The notes beneath the pieces were generated by a model that was given only the letters and a program-made list of their open reading frames with translations, had not been told where the DNA came from and made no database searches. This document shows positions 15,405 to 22,653 of a stretch of 27,419 nucleotides of DNA, one piece after another. The translations under genes and the position numbers were made by a program. The stretch is taken from assembly GCA_024235875.1 (NCBI GenBank), contig JACKLP010000017.1, forward strand, positions 1 to 27,419, given 5' to 3'. Source of the DNA: Burkholderiaceae bacterium. GTDB taxonomy: Bacteria; Pseudomonadota; Gammaproteobacteria; Burkholderiales; Burkholderiaceae_E. Every line of letters starts with the position of its first letter. Position 1 is the first letter of the stretch.

Positions 15405-16757
15405 TCAGTGCGCGCGCCGCTTCGGCGCCAATCGCAGCGCGCCGGAGAAGCACAGCGTCGCCGCCACGGCCACGGCCAGCAGCGCCCAGGCGGCACGCTC
15501 GTAGCCGACGCCGCTGGCAAGCAGGCCTGCGAACGCGAATGGCGCCGCCGCATGCATCGTGAACACCCACCGCCCCAAGCGGCCAAGCCACAGGCCATAG
15601 CGCTCGCGCCCGAACAGTTCGGCCACGCTCAGCCCCTTGACGATGGTCTGCAGGCCCATCCCCGCGCCGTAGAGCGCGGCGAACACGACCCCCGTTCCGA
15701 GGCCGGCTGGCAAGACGACGAACAAGAGCATCGCCAGCACCATCGTGACCATCGCGAAGCGCCCCAGACCCAGCGGCGAGACGCGGTCGGCCAAGACGAT
15801 GTCGACCAGTCGCCCCGCCACCTGCATCGGGCCGATCACGCTGCCGACCACGACCGCATCGGTCAGGCTCAGGCCTCGCGCCTGCAGCATCGCGAGCAGG
15901 TGCATGGCGACCGAGGACATGTTGAACGCCACCAGCGCGAACGAGAGCGCGAGCAACCGGAACATCCAGCGCGTCGACGACGCGATGGCGGGCTCGCGCC
16001 ACAGGGCTTCGTCGTGGCCGGGCACCCGGGGCTCGGGCGTACTCGAGGCGACGCCTGGCGCCGGGCGCGCGGCCTGGGGCCCATGATCGGCGTTCCCGCC
16101 ATGCCGATTGCGCGACGGGATGACGAGGGCATGCAGCGGCAGGCACACGAGCAACTGCAGCAAGGCGTAGACCGCGAACACGCCTCGCCAGCCGAGCATC
16201 GCCTGCAGCTCGGCGGTCAGCGGCCAGAAGACGGTGCTCGCGAAGCCACCGAACAGCGTGATCGCGGTGAGTGCCCGCCGGTGTCCGGCGCCGGAATGCT
16301 GGCTGATCGTCGCAAAGGCCGGGTCGTACAGCGTCATCGACATCGCCGCGCCCCCGAGGACCCAGCCGATCACGTACTGCACCGGGCCGGCGGCGCCGGC
16401 CAGGAGCGCCATCGCCACGGCCGCCAGCACCGAGCCGCTGGCCATCACCACCCGGCCACCCCGACGATCGATGAACCGTCCCACGGCCGGCGCCATCACG
16501 CCATTGACGAACAGGCTCAGCGACACGATCCCGAATACGAAGGCCTTGCTCAGTCCGAGCTCGCCAGCGATCGCCGGCCAAAGCACGGCGATCGCATAGA
16601 AGAGCGGTCCCCACGAGACGATCTGGGCGATGCCCAGCGCCACGATCAGGCCGCGCAGGCGCCGCGGCGCGATCATGTCGAGGCCGGGCGGGGCGCCAGC
16701 CACCGCCGGCGCTCGAACGACCTCACCCGGCCGTGGGCTCGAAGGCTGGCTGGACAT
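15405..16757 (-). CDS. Major facilitator superfamily transporter
   Basis: A 450-residue MFS protein with 12 likely helices. The first cytoplasmic loop has GRFIDRRGGR, and GWVLGGAAMSMTLYDPAFA and ITLFGGFASTVFWPL follow in the N-terminal half. The central cytoplasmic loop is long, rich in proline, alanine and glycine, and lies between two six-helix bundles. Several in-frame starts exist (16769, 16757, 16676); none has a strong ribosome site and 16757 is a compromise. It is divergent from the endopeptidase gene. Substrate unknown. Confidence 0.83.
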   Translation of the reverse strand: MSSQPSSPRPGEVVRAPAVAGAPPGLDMIAPRRLRGLIVALGIAQIVSWGPLFYAIAVLWPAIAGELGLSKAFVFGIVSLSLFVNGVMAPAVGRFIDRRGGRVVMASGSVLAAVAMALLAGAAGPVQYVIGWVLGGAAMSMTLYDPAFATISQHSGAGHRRALTAITLFGGFASTVFWPLTAELQAMLGWRGVFAVYALLQLLVCLPLHALVIPSRNRHGGNADHGPQAARPAPGVASSTPEPRVPGHDEALWREPAIASSTRWMFRLLALSFALVAFNMSSVAMHLLAMLQARGLSLTDAVVVGSVIGPMQVAGRLVDIVLADRVSPLGLGRFAMVTMVLAMLLFVVLPAGLGTGVVFAALYGAGMGLQTIVKGLSVAELFGRERYGLWLGRLGRWVFTMHAAAPFAFAGLLASGVGYERAAWALLAVAVAATLCFSGALRLAPKRRAH

Positions 16758-16818
16758 GAGCGCGAGCATAGCCCAGCAAGGCACTGGAAACCCCGACCGA
16801 GCCGGCGACGACGCGCGT

Positions 16819-16869
16819 GACGGACGCTTCGCCGAAGGACCCTTCGCAAATCCCCGCGGCGCGTCCGTC
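16819..16869. repeat. Nested inverted repeats in divergent leader
   Basis: GACGGACGC (16819-16827) pairs with GCGTCCGTC (16861-16869), nine perfect bases. Inside them CGAAGG (16833-16838) and CCTTCG (16841-16846) form a second hairpin. The whole could fold as RNA on either strand, or be a regulator-binding region for the divergent MFS and mepK genes. Confidence 0.4.
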
Positions 16870-16879
16870 GGGGCGCCAC

Positions 16880-16906
16880 TTGCGCCCGCCCGTCGGCTGG
16901 CATACC
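16880..16906 (+). promoter_or_regulatory. Weak candidate promoter for mepK
   Basis: TTGCGC (16880-16885) and CATACC (16901-16906) have a short 15-base spacing. If used, transcription would begin near 16913, just before the hairpin at 16918-16953. The match is poor. Confidence 0.2.
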
Positions 16907-16917
16907 CTTCGCCCATG

Positions 16918-16953
16918 AAAAATGCCCCTGAGACACGGCAGGAGGGCGTTTTT
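16918..16953. terminator. Intrinsic-terminator-shaped hairpin, upstream of mepK
   Basis: AAAAATGCCC (16918-16927) pairs with GGGCGTTTTT (16944-16953) with one T-G pair, and CTG/CAG add inner pairs. The A-run on one side and T-run on the other give the shape of a bidirectional intrinsic terminator. It is odd to find it between two divergent genes and only 18 bases before the chosen mepK start; it may be an attenuator or the end of a small RNA. Confidence 0.55.
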
Positions 16954-16971
16954 GCGTCGGTCCAGCCAAGC

Positions 16972-17535
16972 ATGAATCGCCCGGAGATAGCCTCGCCGCT
17001 GCGTCGGCGCGGCCTGTTCGCGCTCGCTGGCGCAGGCGTGCTCGCATCGATCGGTACACCGCGTATCGCGCTCGCCACCGCCACGCCGGCCCCCGACCAG
17101 CTCGCCTTGCGCAACCTGCACACCGGCGAGCGCCTGGTGCTGCCGGCGCGTGCCGATGGCGGGTTGATCGATACCGAGCACGCGACGCTGAACCACTTCC
17201 TGCGCGATCACTACAACAACCAGGTCACCGAGATCGACCCGGCCTTGTTCGCACAACTCGTGGGCCTGCAACGCCTGCTCGGCAAGGACACGCCGATCGA
17301 CGTGATCTCGGCCTACCGTTCGCCACGGACCAATGCGATGCTGCGCCGTCGTCGTGGACGGGGCGTGGCACGGCACAGCAAGCACATCGAAGGCCGCGCG
17401 ATCGATATCCGCATCCCCTCGGTGTCGCTCGCCAGCGTGCGCGATGCCGCCCTGGAACTGGCCGCAGGCGGGGTGGGCTACTACCCGCGCTCCAAGTTCA
17501 TCCATCTGGACACCGGGCGCGTCCGACGCTGGTGA
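16972..17535 (+). CDS. mepK: Murein endopeptidase, MepK/YcbK (DUF882, peptidase M15-like)
   Basis: A 187-residue exported protein. The N-terminus has a twin-arginine-like signal (SPLRRRGLFALAGAG, with cleavage near ALA at ~35). The zinc peptidase region shows ISAYRSP (112-118), SKHIEGRAIDI with H138 and D145, and KFIHLDTGRVRRW with H178. This is the pattern of E. coli YcbK/MepK, which cuts 3-3 (DAP-DAP) crosslinks made by L,D-transpeptidases. It converges on an L,D-transpeptidase gene with a 25-base gap, which fits that job. Start choice is uncertain: an ATG at 16915 would add 19 residues but would read through the hairpin at 16918-16953. Confidence 0.82.
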   Translation: MNRPEIASPLRRRGLFALAGAGVLASIGTPRIALATATPAPDQLALRNLHTGERLVLPARADGGLIDTEHATLNHFLRDHYNNQVTEIDPALFAQLVGLQRLLGKDTPIDVISAYRSPRTNAMLRRRRGRGVARHSKHIEGRAIDIRIPSVSLASVRDAALELAAGGVGYYPRSKFIHLDTGRVRRW

Positions 17536-17560
17536 TCGCGACGCGCGGGCAGTGTGCGCG

Positions 17561-19138
17561 TCAGTGCCGCCGCTCCAGCGCCGCTTCCAAGCTCGCGTCA
17601 TAGCCGTAGATGTCGTCGTAGAAGGCGACCATGCCGTCGCGCGCCACGCTCGCCGTGACATAGAAGATCACGACCGGTACCGCTCGGCTCAGGTCGACCC
17701 GCAAGGTCGTGTCTGCCGTCATCGCATCATGGATCCGGGCCGCGTCCCAACCCGGCAGATCGGCCAGCAGGAACGCGGCCAGCCGTGACGGCTGCTCGAC
17801 CCGGATGCACCCATGGCTGAAATCGCGCCGCGGCCGCCCGAACAGCGCCTTGGCCGGGGTGTCGTGAAGATAGATGCTCATCGAGTTCGGCAACACGAAC
17901 TTGACGCGGCCAAGCGCGTTCTGATCGCCCGGACGCTGCCGAATCCGCAAGGTACCGGCCACCAGCCCGGCCAGGTCGTGCGGACCGACCACCTGGCTTG
18001 GCCTGCCCCCGTTCACCAGCTCCATGTCGTTGCGCGTCAGGTAGTCCCGATCGGTGCGCAGCTTCGGTAGCAACTCCTTGATGGTGATCGAGTACGGTAC
18101 GTTCCAGTACGGGTTGAACTCGATCCAGCGCATCGAGCCGATGAACACCGGCGTGCGGGTCTGCGCCGAGCGCCCGACCACCACGGCCGAATCGAGCGCC
18201 ACCACCGGATCGCCATCGCTGCCCGACAGCGCCCATAGGCGAAATGCGGGGATGTTGACCCCGATCACGCGGTCGGCATCGAGCTGCGGCAGCCAGCGGA
18301 CACGCTCCATCGCCAGCGCGACCTGGCGCGCGCGGGCAGCCGGCGACACCCGCAGCGCAGCCAGCGTGCGCCGGCCGATGATGCCGTCGACCACCAACCC
18401 GTGGCGCGCCTGGAACCGCCGCACGGCGGCGACGATCTCGGCTTCGTAGCGCGGTGCGGGCGGCGCCGAGGCGGCCATGTCGCCGAACGCGACCAGGCGC
18501 TGGCGCAGCGACTCCAACCCACGCCAAGCGTCCCCAGGCGCCAGCTTGCGCACATCGGGTAGTGGCGGCAGCGGCGACCGTGCCAGGCGCCGGTAGCGGG
18601 CCAGCACGTTTCGAAGGCGCGGATACAGGGCGAGTGCGGGGCGGCCCAGCCGCGCCAGCTCGGCGACCCGGTTCTCGCGCAGCGCATCGACGATCAGGGC
18701 CGACGGCGAGAAGCGCCGCAAAGGCAAGTGGATGTCCTCGTGCACCGAACCGGGCGCGACCTGACCGAGCCGGAGATCGTGCAACCAGCGGATCAGGGCC
18801 GAGGAGAGCTTGCGATCGAAGCGCCGGGCGGCGGCATCGGCGGGCTTGGGCTTGCCCGCGAGCGAGCGTGCGAGTCCTTGCAACGCGGATGCGTCATAGC
18901 GCTCGGGCGGCAGCGCGTCGTCACCGGCGCTCCCGAGCAGGGTCAGCGCGGTGAACGCGGCGCTCGACGGCCGCCCGTCGGCGCCGAGCCAGACAGACGC
19001 CACCGGCGGGCGACCATACAGGGCCGCGAGCTCCCGCTCGAGGGCCGCCGTCGACAGGGGCAGCGCGCCAGCCTCGCGATGCGAGAGTGCACCGCACGCG
19101 AGCAGCATGACCAGCAGCCGCCCGCCGGCGCCCATCAT
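17561..19138 (-). CDS. ldtD: L,D-transpeptidase, YcbB/LdtD type
   Basis: A 525-residue periplasmic enzyme that links peptidoglycan stems by 3-3 bonds. A short hydrophobic N-terminus (to ~25) looks like a signal or anchor. Next comes a helical scaffold domain, then a peptidoglycan-binding domain (about 230-270, AVRRFQARHGLVVDGIIGRR), then the YkuD catalytic domain with MRWIEFNPYWNVPYSI and the active-site motif SHGCIR, where C444 is the nucleophile and H442 is conserved. Length and order match YcbB. The ATG at 19136-19138 shares its A with the stop of the preceding gene (TGATG), so it is translationally coupled to the ornithine cyclodeaminase-family gene; a second ATG follows at once. It faces the mepK-type gene, whose product would cut the same bonds. 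Confidence 0.88.
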   Translation of the reverse strand: MMGAGGRLLVMLLACGALSHREAGALPLSTAALERELAALYGRPPVASVWLGADGRPSSAAFTALTLLGSAGDDALPPERYDASALQGLARSLAGKPKPADAAARRFDRKLSSALIRWLHDLRLGQVAPGSVHEDIHLPLRRFSPSALIVDALRENRVAELARLGRPALALYPRLRNVLARYRRLARSPLPPLPDVRKLAPGDAWRGLESLRQRLVAFGDMAASAPPAPRYEAEIVAAVRRFQARHGLVVDGIIGRRTLAALRVSPAARARQVALAMERVRWLPQLDADRVIGVNIPAFRLWALSGSDGDPVVALDSAVVVGRSAQTRTPVFIGSMRWIEFNPYWNVPYSITIKELLPKLRTDRDYLTRNDMELVNGGRPSQVVGPHDLAGLVAGTLRIRQRPGDQNALGRVKFVLPNSMSIYLHDTPAKALFGRPRRDFSHGCIRVEQPSRLAAFLLADLPGWDAARIHDAMTADTTLRVDLSRAVPVVIFYVTASVARDGMVAFYDDIYGYDASLEAALERRH

Positions 19139-20103
19139 CAGTCCGACCTCGCGCCAGGCCTATCACCTGGCCTCGGACCGGCCTCGGCCTGCCCGGCCTC
19201 GGCGAGCGCTGCCGCGTAGACGAGTCGCGCGGCGGCGGCATCCTCGACCGCCTGCCCCAGCGACTTGAATACGACGGTCTCGCCGCGGGGCCACGAACGG
19301 GTTCCGGCCAATAGCTCGCCGAGCTCCGCATGGACCCGGGCCCCTGACAGCATCACGTCGCCCGACTCGAGCTGCGCCGATTCGCGCGAGTCGGCGATCA
19401 CGCAGCCGCGCATGGCCTCGTCGTCGAGCTCGCGCCAGTCGGGACGGGGCGCGCCGACCGCAGTGACGACAGCCCCCTTCGCGAGCCACCGCCCTTGGAG
19501 CACCGGCTCGGTCGCGTTGGTCACCGTGCAAACGATGTCGGCGCCGCGGACGGCGGCCTCGGCGGTGTCGCAGGCGATGCCGCCGATCTCGGCCGCACAG
19601 GCCGCGACCTTGTCCGGGTTGCGACTCCAGACCCGAATCTCCCGCACCGGTCGCACCGCCCGCATCGCAAGCGCATGGGTACGCGCGAGCGCGCCACTGC
19701 CCAGCATCGCCACGACGCCGGCCGAGGGCGGGCTCAGCAACCGGGCCGCGAGTGCCGAGACCGCGGCCGTGCGCAGGTTCGTGAGCCAGGTACCGTCCAT
19801 CACCGCCACGGGTTGGCCGGTACTCGCGTCCATCAGCACCACGGTGGCCATCAGCGTGGGCAGGCCGCGGCGGTCGTTGCCGTCGACGAGGGTGATCAGC
19901 TTCGTGACGAGCGCGCCGTCATGGACGACCGGCTTGCAGAACAGGTAGCCGGTCGCATCGGGGGTAGCCGGCCAGGACATCACATTGCGCAGGGGTTGCA
20001 CGACTTTGCCCGCCGACAGCGCGACCAGCGCGTCTTGCATCGCGTCGATGAGAGCCGGCAGCGACAGCAGTCGTCGCACATCGGCGTCGTTGAAAACGAG
20101 CAT
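19138..20103 (-). CDS. Ornithine cyclodeaminase / mu-crystallin family protein
   Basis: A 321-residue NAD(P)-dependent enzyme. The N-terminal domain has K68 and the TNLRTAAVSALAA block (108-120) shared by this family. The Rossmann part begins at MLGSGALARTHALA (133-146). Members convert ornithine to proline plus ammonia, or act as alanine, lysine or ketimine dehydrogenases/reductases, and some make precursors for secondary metabolites; the substrate cannot be assigned by eye. The ATG at 20101-20103 has a GGGG-type site seven bases upstream. Its stop overlaps the L,D-transpeptidase start by one base. A perfect 7-base hairpin (20122-20140) sits just upstream of the start. Confidence 0.82.
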   Translation of the reverse strand: MLVFNDADVRRLLSLPALIDAMQDALVALSAGKVVQPLRNVMSWPATPDATGYLFCKPVVHDGALVTKLITLVDGNDRRGLPTLMATVVLMDASTGQPVAVMDGTWLTNLRTAAVSALAARLLSPPSAGVVAMLGSGALARTHALAMRAVRPVREIRVWSRNPDKVAACAAEIGGIACDTAEAAVRGADIVCTVTNATEPVLQGRWLAKGAVVTAVGAPRPDWRELDDEAMRGCVIADSRESAQLESGDVMLSGARVHAELGELLAGTRSWPRGETVVFKSLGQAVEDAAAARLVYAAALAEAGQAEAGPRPGDRPGARSD

Positions 20104-20121
20104 GGCAATCCCCGGGGGTCG

Positions 20122-20140
20122 CGACGCCGGGGTGGCGTCG
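20122..20140. repeat. Inverted repeat just upstream of the cyclodeaminase-family start
   Basis: CGACGCC (20122-20128) and GGCGTCG (20134-20140) are perfect arms with a 5-base loop, 19 bases from the start codon. They could be an operator or an mRNA structure near the ribosome site. Confidence 0.35.
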
Positions 20141-20163
20141 ATCGATTCGGACTCGGCCCGCTG

Positions 20164-20169
20164 ATTCTA
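20164..20169 (-). promoter_or_regulatory. Candidate -10 box for the cyclodeaminase-transpeptidase pair
   Basis: TAGAAT on the minus strand matches five of six bases of the sigma-70 -10 box and is about 60 bases before the start, inside the 95-base gap. No good -35 box is visible at the right distance. Confidence 0.25.
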
Positions 20170-20198
20170 GGGCTTGTCCGGACGACGCCCGGGGGCCG

Positions 20199-21206
20199 TC
20201 AGGTACGCGCGGTCGCGCGCCGTGCCCTGGGGCGCGGTTTCGACTCCGTCGCCGCGACCGGGCGCCGCACCCCGATCGGGCGCGACTTCGTCGGCGAGCG
20301 CGCCGGCCGTGGCGCCAGGGCGGCCTTCGAGGGGCCACGCGGCGAGCGTGCCCCCGCGACGGGCTTGGCCGTGGCCAGGCTGCGAAACGCCCGCTTGTGC
20401 TGCTGCCTGGATTGCGACACGAACGCATAGGTCACGGCCAGCATCCCGACCACGAACAAGGCCAGGCTGGTCAGGATCGCGGTCCATGCGACCGGCGCCG
20501 AGCGCGCGTAGGACGTGCAACCCGAGGACATGCCGCTGCCACCATCGGCCGCGCAGGCCGCGGTGCGGCCCGCCTCGCCCGGCGCCGACGTCGGCAGCGG
20601 GCGCACGACCTCGTGCACGACCGAGGGCTCGAAGGTCCCCGGGAACAGAACCGAGGCCGAGCGCGCGGCGCTCGACGCGTTGGCCAGCGTCAGCGTCTGG
20701 CCACCGTCGAATCCGGTTCCCGACGCACCCGGCACGGCAAACGACCAGCCGCCACGCATCGTCTTCGGGCCGGTCGGCCCGAGTGCTCCGGTCGCCGCCA
20801 TCGGCGAGGTCGCACCGAACCCGGCATCGCTGCCGTAGCCGGACAACGAGCCGAAGGCCCCGTAGGTCCCGAGCGCGCCGAGGCTGCCAAAGGCGCCCAT
20901 CGACGCGAACGGATCGAGGATCGACGCGCCAAGGACAGGATCCATCGTCGGCGCCCCGATCACGGCCGACGCCGGCCCGGCGGATTGCGCGATGGACTGG
21001 CTCGAGTCGAGCGCGTTGCCGTCATTGCCCCCGTTGCCATTGCGGCGTGCCCAGGCGTCGGCATAGCGCTCGAACGCTGCCTCGAGCGACACCGATCCGT
21101 CGTCGCCACGCAGCAGGCTGAGCACGCCCGCCGATGCGGGCGCACTGATGCAGACCGCGCCCAGCAGCAAGAGGCCCGCGAGTCTCGACCTTGCCCGAAT
21201 GATCAT
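20199..21206 (-). CDS. Unknown exported single-pass membrane protein with glycine-rich region and basic tail
   Basis: I do not recognise this 335-residue protein. It has a Sec signal peptide (1-26, ending ASA-G). A polar N-terminal part follows, then a glycine/alanine/serine/aromatic-rich stretch at about 99-131 with spaced motifs such as GAFGSLGALGTYGAFGSL. Residues 150-205 are a beta-rich segment (GGQTLTLANASS, SASVLFPGTFEPSVV). Two cysteines (C218, C230) come next, then one membrane helix (~239-263). The last ~70 residues carry about 15 arginines and 5 lysines with many prolines and alanines and a single glutamate, like histone H1-type bacterial tails. Predicted topology is glycine-rich part outside and basic tail in the cytoplasm. 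It lies 95 bases upstream of the cyclodeaminase gene on the same strand. Confidence 0.6.
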   Translation of the reverse strand: MIIRARSRLAGLLLLGAVCISAPASAGVLSLLRGDDGSVSLEAAFERYADAWARRNGNGGNDGNALDSSQSIAQSAGPASAVIGAPTMDPVLGASILDPFASMGAFGSLGALGTYGAFGSLSGYGSDAGFGATSPMAATGALGPTGPKTMRGGWSFAVPGASGTGFDGGQTLTLANASSAARSASVLFPGTFEPSVVHEVVRPLPTSAPGEAGRTAACAADGGSGMSSGCTSYARSAPVAWTAILTSLALFVVGMLAVTYAFVSQSRQQHKRAFRSLATAKPVAGARSPRGPSKAALAPRPARSPTKSRPIGVRRPVAATESKPRPRARRATART

Positions 21207-21261
21207 GTTGACGCTGCCTCATGGACCGGCCAGGCCTTGACCGGCATGCGAAGGAGAAGTC

Positions 21262-21286
21262 GGCATCGCGACTCGTGTGCGATGCC
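21262..21286. repeat. Inverted repeat, possible operator of the unknown membrane gene
   Basis: GGCATCGC (21262-21269) and GCGATGCC (21279-21286) are perfect arms around a 9-base loop, 56-80 bases upstream of the leftward start at 21206. The core GCATCGCGAC recurs at 21310-21319, so three related half-sites lie within 60 bases. Confidence 0.4.
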
Positions 21287-21447
21287 TCGGCCTCGCCGTC
21301 GATTCTCCTGCATCGCGACGGCCGATTCGAGAAAAGCAAGTTTCGGTCCACGCCCGGCCAATCATCCAGGCCCCGGCGTGGAATAGTTCCGCCAGTTCGA
21401 TTGCCGACCCGCAAGGCCACGCCCGATCGGGATGGCGCAGGGCCTCT

Positions 21448-21517
21448 GGATCCGGCGCGCGCCGTCCTTGGTCTTGTCGGGCGCGGCGCCGCGCAAACGA
21501 TCGGCGGGGCCGGATCC
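21448..21517. repeat. Nested palindromes after the exporter gene
   Basis: GGATCCGGC (21448-21456) pairs with GCCGGATCC (21509-21517). Between them are the palindromes CGGCGCGCGCCG (21453-21464, sharing bases with the outer arm) and GCGCGGCGCCGCGC (21481-21494). It may form a transcription stop for the exporter gene, but no T-run is present. Confidence 0.35.
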
Positions 21518-21547
21518 GACCAGTGAAAAGTATTCCGACACCGGCGC

Positions 21548-22489
21548 TCAGTCGGCTCGACGCGGCGCATCCGGGTTATGCGCCGTCGGCGACTGGCGGC
21601 GGCGCTCGGCCGCGATGTTCACCAGATTACCGGCCAGCATCACCAACGCACCGATCAGCACCCAGGCGTCGAGCGCCTCGCCGTAGAACACGGCGCCAAC
21701 GACCGCGACCAGGGGCAGCCGAAGAAAATCGAGCGGCACGATCACCATGGCATCGGCCAATGCCAGCGCCCTGGACAGACAGAAGTGAGCACTCAGTGCG
21801 GTCACACCGACGATCACCAGCCACGGCCAGAGCGATGGCGATGGCCAGATCCAGTGGGACAGCGAGGGCAGGATCCCGAGCGGCAACTGGATCAATGTCA
21901 TCCAGAACAGGATCGCCAGCGGCGAATCGGTCTGGACCAGGCGCTTGGTCATCACGTAGGAGGCCGCATAGCCGAGCGCGCCACCGAGCACGGCAAGCGC
22001 GGCGGGGTGCAGCGACTGAACGCCGGGACGCAGGATCAGCAGCATGCCGGCAAAGCCGAGCAACACCGACGACAGCCGCGCCGCGCTCAGTCGCTCGCGC
22101 AGGAAGACGGTGGCCAGCACCAGCGTCCAGATCGGTACCGTGAACTCGATCGCGAAGACCTGTGCCAGCGGGATCAGCGCAATGCCGTAGAACCACCCGA
22201 ACTGGCCGCCGTAGTGGGCGAGATTGCGCAGCACCTGCAGACCGGGCCGCTGGGTGGCGATCCCGCGCCAGCGGTCGTGCGACGCGATCATCAACACGAT
22301 CACCAGGCCGATCGCGCTTCGAAACGCGAGGATCTGAAAGGTCCCCAGTTCGCTCGAGAGTTCCCGCCCTGCGATCGCCATGGCCATGAACGAGACCAGC
22401 GCCCCGCTCATCCAGAGCGCGGCATGGACGATCGCGCGGCCAGCCCCGGTCGTCGGGACGGTCGCTGCGCCCTTGTCGGTACGTTCCAA
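21548..22489 (-). CDS. DMT-superfamily (EamA) transporter
   Basis: A 313-residue protein with ten predicted helices in two EamA repeats, the usual architecture of drug/metabolite exporters. FRSAIGLVIVLMIA and FGWFYGIALIPLAQVFAIEF are in the first repeat, VVGAVFYGEALDAWVLIGALVML in the second. The best start is a TTG at 22487-22489 because GGAGAG lies seven bases upstream; no suitable ATG precedes the first helix. It is divergent from the MFS-argC pair. Substrate unknown; members export amino acids, nucleosides or small drugs, or import purines or riboflavin. Confidence 0.85.
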   Translation of the reverse strand: MERTDKGAATVPTTGAGRAIVHAALWMSGALVSFMAMAIAGRELSSELGTFQILAFRSAIGLVIVLMIASHDRWRGIATQRPGLQVLRNLAHYGGQFGWFYGIALIPLAQVFAIEFTVPIWTLVLATVFLRERLSAARLSSVLLGFAGMLLILRPGVQSLHPAALAVLGGALGYAASYVMTKRLVQTDSPLAILFWMTLIQLPLGILPSLSHWIWPSPSLWPWLVIVGVTALSAHFCLSRALALADAMVIVPLDFLRLPLVAVVGAVFYGEALDAWVLIGALVMLAGNLVNIAAERRRQSPTAHNPDAPRRAD

Positions 22490-22609
22490 GCCTGGCCTCT
22501 CCTGTTGCGGGGCCACCCGGCTCGGCGACCCGGCGACACGATAACCGAGACTCGCGCCAGGAATCGGGGCGCGCCTGGCCGGCGCGGCATCGGCAGGCCG
22601 CTTTCGGTC

Positions 22610-22623
22610 CGTTGCACGCAACG
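22610..22623. promoter_or_regulatory. Palindrome, possible operator of the MFS-argC operon
   Basis: CGTTGC-AC-GCAACG is a perfect palindrome (except its two-base centre) with GGTC and ACC flanks that add partial symmetry. It sits 31 bases before the ATG at 22654, in the 164-base gap between divergent genes, so a repressor bound here could control one or both. Confidence 0.45.
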
Positions 22624-22653
22624 ACCGCCAGGCACAACCCGTAGACTCGCGCC

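Larger units (their letters stand above)
21207..21547. other. 341-base intergenic region rich in inverted repeats
   Basis: No convincing gene is present. The part near the membrane-protein gene holds a perfect 8-base hairpin (21262-21286) and a repeated GCATCGCGAC (21264-21273, 21310-21319). The part near the exporter gene holds a 9-base inverted repeat (21448-21456 with 21509-21517) enclosing two perfect palindromes (21453-21464 and 21481-21494). The region must hold the promoter of the unknown gene and the end of the exporter transcript. Confidence 0.55.

Noticed and set aside
16630..16914. Upstream extension of the mepK frame
   Set aside because: It runs antisense through the MFS gene start and the divergent promoter region and carries no signal or domain; starts at 16972 (or 16915) give the normal family length.
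19265..20430. Plus-strand open frames opposite the cyclodeaminase-family gene
   Set aside because: They lack any recognisable domain and are arginine/serine-rich antisense shadows.
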